Of a stretch of DNA of 5,035 nucleotides, positions 1-5,035 are shown in pieces. This DNA is from Candidatus Omnitrophota bacterium (GTDB taxonomy: Bacteria > Omnitrophota > Gorgyraeia > B26-G9). Numbering within the stretch: the stretch's first letter is position 1; each line of letters begins with the position of its first letter. The DNA lies in assembly GCA_018399295.1 (NCBI GenBank), contig JAGYOO010000131.1:1-5035 (forward strand). The letters are read 5' to 3'. The notes below the pieces were generated by a model. The model saw only the letters and a list, made by a program, of their open reading frames with translations. It did not search any database and was not told the origin of the DNA. The translations under genes and the position numbers were made by a program.

Positions 1-943
1 TGGCATTAGCCGCGAGAAAGATCATCAAGGCGCACAAAGAGGAAAAAAAGGACAGTCCAAGCATGACAAAAAGTATGCGCTGATTATCAAACCCCATCTT
101 CAGCAGCCGGAACACGAAGTGATCGTTGCTCTTCAGGAAGATAGACTTTTTCTGACGGATACGCATTATTATCACAAAGATAAGATCAAACAAAGGCACT
201 GACAGCACTACCAGCGGAACCACCAGATTAACCTCTTGTCTATTCCCGGCCAGGCTGAGAGCCAGAGCCAGCGCGGCCTGGGACAGACCCAGGAACTGAC
301 TGCCGGCATCCCCCATAAAGATCCTGGCTGGCGGCCAGTTAAACCGGAGAAAAGCAATTACCGCCCCGATCAACGCGGCCGCGACAGTCATCACAAACCC
401 ATCAGCCGTAAGCCAGCCGAGAATAAAAAAGGTCAGCAGGTTTATCAGCGAGATGCCGGCAGCCAGGCCATCCAGAATATCCAGAAGGTTAAAGGCGTTA
501 ATGATAACCACAATCCAGATTACCGACACTAGTACATTCAGCGGACTGTTCAGGAAAAAAAGGTCAGAACGCAGCGCGAACAGCGACAGCAGAAAAGCGA
601 CTCCGGTCTGAATGGAAAGTTTGGAAAGCGGTGATAATTCCCGAATATCGTCGTACAATCCGAACAGCATGATAACCGCGCCGCAACTGATAAATACTCC
701 CAGCTGTATCGACGAACGGACAAGACCAAACGCGAAACAGCCTGTGAGCAGCGCCAGGACAAACGCCAGAAACATCGCCGGCCCGCCGAGAAAAGGGACT
801 ATCCGGATATCGATCTTCGCCGGATACGGCCGGGTCACTAATCCCCGGACGCGTCCTGCCTTTTCCAGCATGGGCACCAGAAAAGAACCCGCCGCAAAGG
901 CGGTAAACAACACTGTAACGAGCTTAAGCCCGAATAATTCCAT
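1..943 (-). CDS. MraY/WecA-family polyprenyl-phosphate sugar-1-phosphate transferase, 3' end outside window
   Basis: An integral inner-membrane enzyme that should transfer a sugar-1-phosphate from a UDP-sugar to undecaprenyl phosphate, the first step in building a lipid-linked glycan (O-antigen, enterobacterial common antigen, teichoic-acid or capsule type). Translating the minus strand from ATG at 943 gives 314 uninterrupted residues, running off base 1; the family is usually about 340-370. Visible family motifs are PFLGGPAMF (50-58), the Mg-binding Asp pair in GLYDD (95-99), NAFNLLDILDGLA (149-161), FMGDAGS (209-215) and a C-terminal cytoplasmic SNDHFVFRL (272-280). About ten hydrophobic helices alternate with these loops. 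Two motifs deviate: the usual DGLDGLA reads DILDGLA, and the usual DRxHxHHRL reads NDHFVFRL. The ATG is the first start after an in-frame TGA 12 bases upstream; no clear Shine-Dalgarno precedes it. It is transcribed from its own promoter at 1073-1101. The sugar substrate cannot be read from sequence; MraY itself is unlikely given the GDAGS and NAFNLLD motifs. Confidence 0.93.
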   Translation of the reverse strand, partial: MELFGLKLVTVLFTAFAAGSFLVPMLEKAGRVRGLVTRPYPAKIDIRIVPFLGGPAMFLAFVLALLTGCFAFGLVRSSIQLGVFISCGAVIMLFGLYDDIRELSPLSKLSIQTGVAFLLSLFALRSDLFFLNSPLNVLVSVIWIVVIINAFNLLDILDGLAAGISLINLLTFFILGWLTADGFVMTVAAALIGAVIAFLRFNWPPARIFMGDAGSQFLGLSQAALALALSLAGNRQEVNLVVPLVVLSVPLFDLIFVIIMRIRQKKSIFLKSNDHFVFRLLKMGFDNQRILFVMLGLSFFSSLCALMIFLAANA

Positions 944-1028
944 ATCAGAAGATCAGATAACGCAGGCTCACCGGATTAATAAAGTGAGGCAAGACAATTG
1001 AGGATCAAAACGACATCAAAAAGACGCA

Positions 1029-1068
1029 ACCTGATAAAATTTAATTAGTTATAATTTTATTAACAGGT
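1029..1068 (-). repeat. imperfect inverted repeat at start of the transferase leader
   Basis: On the plus strand, ACCTGATAAAATT (1029-1041) is answered by AATTTTAT (1053-1060) and CAGGT (1064-1068), with three unpaired bases (TAA, 1061-1063) and an 11-base loop. On the minus-strand transcript the structure starts within a few bases of the predicted +1 (near 1066), so it would be a 5'-terminal stem-loop. It is followed seven bases after the stem (1023-1028) by a run of five T (1022-1018). The stem is mostly A-U, so it is a poor terminator; a 5' hairpin that protects the mRNA end is a more modest reading. Function is inferred only. Confidence 0.5.
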
Positions 1069-1072
1069 GTTT

Positions 1073-1101
1073 AATATATCAAAAAAGGACATTTTTGTCA
1101 A
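1073..1101 (-). promoter_or_regulatory. sigma-70-type promoter of the WecA-like gene
   Basis: On the minus strand a perfect -35 box TTGACA (1101-1096) is separated by exactly 17 bases from TATATT (1078-1073), which matches five of six bases of the -10 consensus. Predicted transcription start is near 1066, giving an untranslated leader of about 120 bases before the ATG at 943. The surroundings are AT-rich. A small inverted repeat GACA-TTTT-TGTC (1088-1099) overlaps the -35 box and could be an operator half-site pair or chance. Confidence 0.75.
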
Positions 1102-1283
1102 TTAAAACAAGCGTATGATCAATCTCTTCAACTTATTATCCGGCATATAGTTTTGCGCACGAATTTAACAGGGATACCGCGGATCGAAAACCGCAGCCAG
1201 ATTCAGGCAGGCCACAGTCTGCTATTTAGAGAAAAACTGAATAAACAGACCAGCGATAACCTTCAACAGAGGATTAAATAATC

Positions 1284-1943
1284 TCAGGGAATAAATACAT
1301 CAGTACTGAATTTGGTCTCAACAAAAGCCGGATTAGTCAGGGCCGACCCCTTGCCGGCCTGGACGGTAACAGAAATAGTAATACGCGAGGGCGGACCGCC
1401 GGCAACCCGGGAATCCCAGGTATCTTGACCGGTTGCCCCGGAGACAGGATAATACCTGAACTGGAGATCAGTAACATTCGGCGATAGCTCAGAGCTTGTT
1501 CCCGTGGAAAAATTAAAGTCAAAAAGACCGGTGTCAGCCGTAACATAAAAGCGGTTCAAACGGTCATCCGCTTTATTCAGAGTCCCCTCATCACCGCACC
1601 AGTAACCAACCTCACACAGGTCAGTGAAACTATCCCCGGGATTCAAGGGGGCAATGAAGTAAAACTCGTCCCCGCAGCTATTCGCGCGAAACCCACTGGG
1701 AGCGGAGCTGTCATAGCCGACACAATAAAAGCTGGCAGATGGCTCAGTAACAATCAGGCTTTCCATCTCCCGAGACATCCGCTCCAGCACTGATCGGCCT
1801 ACGGCGGCGGCCTCAAGAAGATTATTGGACTTGCGCCAGCCGGCAAGCGCCGAATTAAACGCCATAAACAGCGACAGCATTATCGCCGTCACGATCACCA
1901 GTGATATCAAGACCTCGATCAGGGTCAGACCTTTTTCCCTCAT
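1284..1943 (-). CDS. GspJ/PulJ-like pseudopilin (prepilin-type N-terminal methylation protein)
   Basis: A 219-residue minor pilin-like protein. The N-terminus MREKG followed by LTLIEVLISLVIV is a class III prepilin signal: prepilin peptidase should cut after Gly5, the new N-terminal Leu6 would be methylated, and Glu10 is the conserved Glu at mature position +5. One hydrophobic helix (about 6-33) follows, then an amphipathic helix around residues 40-65 and a beta-rich globular domain to residue 219. The length, the DLCEVGYWC stretch (108-116) followed by LNRFY, and the absence of tandem repeats point to minor pseudopilin J of type II secretion or a PilW-like minor pilin rather than a major pilin. 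Four Cys (74, 90, 110, 116) could form two disulfides after export. Start: the open frame extends upstream to 2006, but only ATG at 1943 places the leader correctly and has a ribosome binding site. It is the last gene of the operon and overlaps the barrel gene by one base (TGATG), implying translational coupling. Confidence 0.9.
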   Translation of the reverse strand: MREKGLTLIEVLISLVIVTAIMLSLFMAFNSALAGWRKSNNLLEAAAVGRSVLERMSREMESLIVTEPSASFYCVGYDSSAPSGFRANSCGDEFYFIAPLNPGDSFTDLCEVGYWCGDEGTLNKADDRLNRFYVTADTGLFDFNFSTGTSSELSPNVTDLQFRYYPVSGATGQDTWDSRVAGGPPSRITISVTVQAGKGSALTNPAFVETKFSTDVFIP

Positions 1944-4243
1944 CAGAAACTTCCCTGGTATACAAGCCGGAATATGTGCTGTGTATCCAGCACCGCGCTT
2001 TGCCAACCCAGTCCGGGGATGTAATTTCCCAGAGCCCCGAACTGCAGCATCAGACGGGAATCTTCGGTAATCGAGTAGGACAGATCGCAGTAAAAGTTAT
2101 CATGTCCGATAACCTCTCCTCCCTGCAGATAATCGGCGACCTCACTGTGACGGTAGATTATATGCGACAACAGCTTTTCGGAAAACCGGAGATGAAGGTT
2201 TACGCCGGTGTAGTTCATAAAGTCTTCGGCCGTGGCCGCGTAATCGAACTCATTGTAGCTGTGAGACAGGATCAGACGGGACCAGTCGGTCGGACTGAAG
2301 ATAAGCGATGTCTTATAAATATAAAAATAAGGATACGGCGCCGCGGGATTGATGTTCATCCAGGAATAGACCGAACCCGGAAAATCCGGATAATCATTGG
2401 TCCTCTCGAATATCTGTTCCAGCCCCAGCCAGTCGGTAAAGTCATACCTGAACCCAAAGGCGTAAGTAGCCTCATTCCGGTTGACTCCGTCCCCCGCCTC
2501 AACCTTATCATGATACCGGAGTAAGAGTTTTGTTCGCAGCGAATCGTTAACCTTGTACTCGTTCTCCAGCCAGTAGATATCCTCGATAAACTCGTCACTG
2601 GTTTCGTTATAAACATTGCGGAGATTAAAGTAAAAACTCATGCCCTCAAAATCTCCGGCACTCAGGCTTACTCCGGTGACCCGGCGGTCCGGTTCGATGC
2701 TATCCCCGATCCGGTACTGCTCTTCCTCCGGCGCCCGGGGGAAAAAATGAATATGCTTGCCCCACTCCTGATCATCCGCGGTATTAGCATAATTGGATAG
2801 CGGTGAAGCAAAGTCCAGCCCCATGCTGGCGTAGGAGACCGAGATCCCCAGAGGCAGTTCGAACGGATCAACATCCGCGGAAAATATCGCCCGCACGGCT
2901 GTATCATCACTCTCCTGTTCCCGGTCCTCTGTAGTTATATTCCGCTTATTCCGGGAAAAGGCACCCTGAAGCTGGAGCCGGAAAAAATCCAAAAATCCGA
3001 TATCCGCGTCCAGGCCGGCAGTCTGATCCAGGGCATCATAACTCCCCTGATCAAAGCCGACACGTCCGGCATAGGTCAATCCAACGGTGGCTCCGTCTAA
3101 CGGCCGCTTAAGGCGAAATGCCAGAGGCACATTGTTAACTGTTTCGTAATCCTGCCAGGGATCAAGCGGGGTCGCGGCCATGAAACTTCCGTAAGTCTCA
3201 CCGATCTGGCCGTCAACGCGAAACCCTCTTAAAAGAGTCAGCCAGGTACCGTCGCTCATGCGCAGGAACTGGTCCTCCTGCCACTGACCCTCCTGCCAGC
3301 CGGTAGCCGTAAACAGCCTTCCCGGTTCCCATTCAGAAAGCCAGGGACTGGGCTCCCAGATAATATGATTATTCACAAGCCGCAGCGGGTCATCCGAAGT
3401 CAACCCCATCTGGGCCTCGGCAAAGGGAAACACTATCAGCCGGTAATCAGGCTTACGCGCGTCATACCAGAGGGCCCGGATCGGATTAAATTCTCTTTCA
3501 ACATCCAGGGCCGGTATCTCAACCCGGTGCACCCAGGGCGTTCCACTCTGCCAGCTGCCTTCAACCGTCACTGGCTGGGTCTTCCCGTCCACAATCTTTA
3601 TCTCCGGCAGGGCAAAGGCGTCCCCGGCCGCGGAATAAACTATCTCCGGGTAGGTCCTGCGGTTATTCGATAGATATTTTAATTGAATGGTAAGCGGATC
3701 TCCGGCGTTCGTCCCGGCATAATAGGTCGGCAGGGTCACGGTCTGAGTTGTTCCGGTAAAGGCCCAGGGATCGATGCTGAGTTTGGTATAGATAAGCTCA
3801 TCCTCATCGATCGGAGATATCAGGCCCAGGCGCAGCTGATTGTAGATGGCCGGATCAAAGGTATTGTACCGGTCCTCACCGTAAAAATACCGCCAGCCCG
3901 ATTCCTGAAGCGAGTAGTTGGCATCCTTCCAGATAAGGTCTTTGTCTTCAACTCCGAAACTCAGCCGGTAGCTTCCCTCCACTACTGCTTCATCAATGCT
4001 CTCAGGCTGAAAATAGCCGTTAACCGGAAAGGTCGGATAGTAAATCCCCCGGGGAGTGGAATAGACATAGTTCTTTTCTGAGATATCGCCGTAGACAAGA
4101 GCGTCTTCGGCCGCAAAGACCGTAGCCGCGTTCAAAAAAAGCGGATTTTCCGCAGCAAGGCAAAACAAAATCGCGGCTGAGGATAACAGCAGAGTTAATG
4201 AAAATTTACCAAGAGCCGAACCGAGACAAATTCCTTTTTTGAT
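1943..4243 (-). CDS. Large exported protein with probable outer-membrane beta-barrel, function unknown
   Basis: About 766 residues if translation starts at the ATC at 4243. The N-terminus reads (M)KKGICLGSALGKF, then a hydrophobic core (16-31) and possible signal peptidase sites near 30-31 or at VFA/A (44-45), so it is exported by Sec. Residues about 50-370 form a soluble-looking domain rich in Trp and Tyr, with NTFDPAIYNQLRLG (127-140) and DPWAFTG (158-164). From about 375 to the end, alternating polar/hydrophobic strands ending in aromatic residues are separated by acidic loops and turns, and the last segment HIFRLVYQGSF ends in Phe, the typical BAM recognition signal of outer-membrane barrels. 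I count roughly ten or more candidate strands. There is only one Cys in the signal region and one at about 719, and no lipobox that I trust. No enzyme motif is seen. It sits 27 bases after the glycosidase-like gene and is coupled to the pseudopilin gene, suggesting co-expression. Alternative starts are ATT at 4231 or TTG at 4168; both lack a properly spaced ribosome binding site, and the TTG would cut the signal peptide. Confidence 0.85.
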   Translation of the reverse strand: MKKGICLGSALGKFSLTLLLSSAAILFCLAAENPLFLNAATVFAAEDALVYGDISEKNYVYSTPRGIYYPTFPVNGYFQPESIDEAVVEGSYRLSFGVEDKDLIWKDANYSLQESGWRYFYGEDRYNTFDPAIYNQLRLGLISPIDEDELIYTKLSIDPWAFTGTTQTVTLPTYYAGTNAGDPLTIQLKYLSNNRRTYPEIVYSAAGDAFALPEIKIVDGKTQPVTVEGSWQSGTPWVHRVEIPALDVEREFNPIRALWYDARKPDYRLIVFPFAEAQMGLTSDDPLRLVNNHIIWEPSPWLSEWEPGRLFTATGWQEGQWQEDQFLRMSDGTWLTLLRGFRVDGQIGETYGSFMAATPLDPWQDYETVNNVPLAFRLKRPLDGATVGLTYAGRVGFDQGSYDALDQTAGLDADIGFLDFFRLQLQGAFSRNKRNITTEDREQESDDTAVRAIFSADVDPFELPLGISVSYASMGLDFASPLSNYANTADDQEWGKHIHFFPRAPEEEQYRIGDSIEPDRRVTGVSLSAGDFEGMSFYFNLRNVYNETSDEFIEDIYWLENEYKVNDSLRTKLLLRYHDKVEAGDGVNRNEATYAFGFRYDFTDWLGLEQIFERTNDYPDFPGSVYSWMNINPAAPYPYFYIYKTSLIFSPTDWSRLILSHSYNEFDYAATAEDFMNYTGVNLHLRFSEKLLSHIIYRHSEVADYLQGGEVIGHDNFYCDLSYSITEDSRLMLQFGALGNYIPGLGWQSAVLDTQHIFRLVYQGSF
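1951..1956 (-). promoter_or_regulatory. ribosome binding site of the pseudopilin gene
   Basis: AGGGAA on the minus strand, seven bases before the ATG at 1943 and lying inside the last codons of the barrel gene. It selects the short 219-residue product over the longer open frame beginning at 2006. Confidence 0.65.
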
Positions 4244-4248
4244 CTTCC

Positions 4249-4254
4249 CCTCCT
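4249..4254 (-). promoter_or_regulatory. strong ribosome binding site that points to an ATC start
   Basis: AGGAGG, continuing as AGGAGGGG, on the minus strand. Five bases (GGAAG) separate it from ATC at 4243-4241, which opens the signal peptide I/M-K-K-G-I. No ATG, GTG or TTG exists at normal spacing in any frame, so this site is the main evidence for the non-standard start of the barrel gene. Confidence 0.8.
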
Positions 4255-4270
4255 GGTTGATCGGCTGCCT

Positions 4271-5035
4271 CTATTTACTGAAAATATTATACCCTTCTTT
4301 AGCAAAAATAGCAAAGTTAGTGCCTGAGGCCGAAATCGCGGTTTCCAGAGGGGTGAACCACCCATGCCCGGTATCTACTCCCCCGTCTAAAGCGTACGGA
4401 AGCCCGGCTACCTGCTTTTTGCCGACCTGCCAGCGTATCAACACCAGCTTCTCCAGCTCCTCCAGATGAAATTCAGCGCGTTCAGAATAATAAGCAGCTT
4501 TTTCCCGGTCTCCTTTTCCCGAGTAATACCGGCTTAACTCCTGGAACGCGGTGATCATCTGCGCGGTCCATTCAATCGCGATAGTTCCCTTGCGCCCGAT
4601 ACTGGAAGGACAGCAGAAATCAAAACCCGTAATCGTTATCCTGCGATTAAACGCGTTTCTAAAAGTAATCCGGGTGCGGCAGGTTTCTTCGACCGATCTG
4701 ACCAGGGTTTCCGGATCAATACCCATCTCTTCCAGGGCTTCTACTCCCAGCGACAGGATCGCCAGGGAAAAGGTATCCGTGGCGATCATAATATCATTCT
4801 GCCCCCGGTTAAACCGGTTTAGCTTCCGATTAAACCCCTCCTGTTTTATCCACTCCAGCACCTTCAGCCCGGCTTCGGTAAACCGGTTATCTCCGGTCTC
4901 CTCTCCCAGAAGCTGCAGAAAAAATCGCGCGGAAAGATTATGCTCAGTGCTTGACCATTCCAGTTCCGGCCCGCCGCGAATCCGGCCGGAGATTGGCTCC
5001 TGCAGCCCAAGCAACCATTCCCCGATCTCCCGGGC
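4271..5035 (-). CDS. Six-hairpin ((alpha/alpha)6) glycosidase-like protein, C-terminal 254 residues
   Basis: The open frame enters from the right edge in phase (first visible codon GCC, Ala) and ends at TAG 4273-4271; the N-terminus is outside the window, and the TTG at 5014 is an internal Leu rather than a start. The visible part is almost all helical, with the spaced motifs of the six-hairpin glycosidase-like fold: GRIRGGPELEWSSTEHN (17-33), GFDFCC (137-142), GTIAIEWTAQMITAF (150-164, aligning with the EGTAQMA pattern I recall in such proteins), GLPYA, TGHGWFTP (222-229) and a closing SASGTNFAIFAKEGYN (235-250). The acidic residues Glu31 and Glu155 and His32 are candidates for substrate contact or catalysis, but I cannot assign a catalytic pair. 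The likely role is cleavage or binding of an oligosaccharide or glycan; substrate and localisation are unknown because the N-terminus is missing. It is the first visible gene of the operon that continues into the barrel gene. Confidence 0.7.
   Translation of the reverse strand, partial: AREIGEWLLGLQEPISGRIRGGPELEWSSTEHNLSARFFLQLLGEETGDNRFTEAGLKVLEWIKQEGFNRKLNRFNRGQNDIMIATDTFSLAILSLGVEALEEMGIDPETLVRSVEETCRTRITFRNAFNRRITITGFDFCCPSSIGRKGTIAIEWTAQMITAFQELSRYYSGKGDREKAAYYSERAEFHLEELEKLVLIRWQVGKKQVAGLPYALDGGVDTGHGWFTPLETAISASGTNFAIFAKEGYNIFSK

Larger units (their letters stand above)
944..1283. other. 340-base intergenic region
   Basis: The only gap of note in the window, between the end of the pseudopilin gene and the start of the WecA-like gene. 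Its core (about 1030-1130) is much richer in A and T than the flanking genes and carries the promoter and leader hairpin listed separately. On both strands I find only ORFs shorter than 15 codons. The part just after the pseudopilin stop (1204-1283) has short weak inverted repeats, for example GTCTG/CAGAC with a 24-base loop, but no GC-rich stem followed by a T tract, so I cannot place an intrinsic terminator for the upstream operon. Read-through into the WecA-like gene is therefore possible. Confidence 0.8.

Noticed and set aside
236..1001. Plus-strand open frames at 236-532 and 612-1001 and a minus-strand frame at 550-762
   Set aside because: They overlap the WecA-like gene, whose full set of family motifs is on the minus strand in one uninterrupted frame. 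Their translations are low-complexity and lack any family motif.
1096..1118. Plus-strand promoter TTGTCA...TATGAT
   Set aside because: The boxes are about 13 bases apart, too close for sigma-70, and no plus-strand gene follows.
1204..1283. Intrinsic terminator after the pseudopilin gene
   Set aside because: Only stems of three to five base pairs with long loops or without a following T tract are present.
1944..2006. Pseudopilin start at 2006, adding 21 residues
   Set aside because: It would place extra residues before an intact prepilin leader and overlap the barrel gene by over 60 bases; ATG 1943 has correct leader length and a ribosome binding site.
1825..4081. Other open frames inside the pseudopilin and barrel genes, e.g. 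1901-2524 (+), 3365-3673 (+), 3683-4081 (+), 2356-2616 (-)
   Set aside because: Shadow frames of well-supported coding sequence, with Arg/Pro-rich or irregular translations and no upstream ribosome binding sites.
4166..4168. TTG start for the barrel protein
   Set aside because: No ribosome binding site, and it removes the charged N-terminus and half the hydrophobic core of the signal peptide.
1..5035. CRISPR array, tRNA, rRNA, transposase or defence genes
   Set aside because: Read on both strands: no regularly spaced repeats, no tRNA-like cloverleaf, no recombinase or nuclease motifs were seen.

Overview
All recognisable genes in this window lie on the minus strand. Read in the direction of transcription (from 5035 down to 1) they are: (i) the C-terminal 254 residues of a helical, six-hairpin-glycosidase-like protein; (ii) a large secreted protein of about 766 residues with a C-terminal half that looks like an outer-membrane beta-barrel; (iii) a 219-residue pseudopilin of the GspJ/PulJ type; (iv) after a 340-base intergenic gap with its own promoter, a polyprenyl-phosphate sugar-1-phosphate transferase of the MraY/WecA family, cut off by the left edge of the window.

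The first three genes form a tight operon. Only 27 bases separate the glycosidase-like gene from the barrel gene, and the stop codon of the barrel gene shares one base with the start codon of the pseudopilin gene (TGATG). No convincing intrinsic terminator follows the pseudopilin gene. An AT-rich island then holds a near-consensus sigma-70 promoter (TTGACA, 17 bases, TATATT), which should drive the transferase gene from a leader of about 120 bases. The leader begins with an AT-rich imperfect hairpin.

The organism is a Gram-negative (diderm) bacterium: there is a probable outer-membrane barrel ending in Phe, a type II secretion/type IV pilus type pseudopilin and an undecaprenyl-phosphate-linked glycan enzyme. 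The moderate GC content, the standard genetic code (TGA used as stop at natural gene ends) and the combination of poorly characterised families would fit a candidate-phylum bacterium such as Omnitrophota, but that is a weak guess and nothing in the window proves it.

A plausible common theme is the cell envelope: an exported or envelope glycan-related enzyme, an outer-membrane protein, a pseudopilin and a lipid-linked sugar transferase. This is inferred from neighbourhood only. The most unusual point is the start of the barrel gene: a strong ribosome binding site is followed at normal spacing by ATC, opening a perfect signal peptide (I/M-K-K-G-I...), with no ATG, GTG or usable TTG at the right place. 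I see no mobile element, CRISPR array, tRNA, rRNA or defence system.
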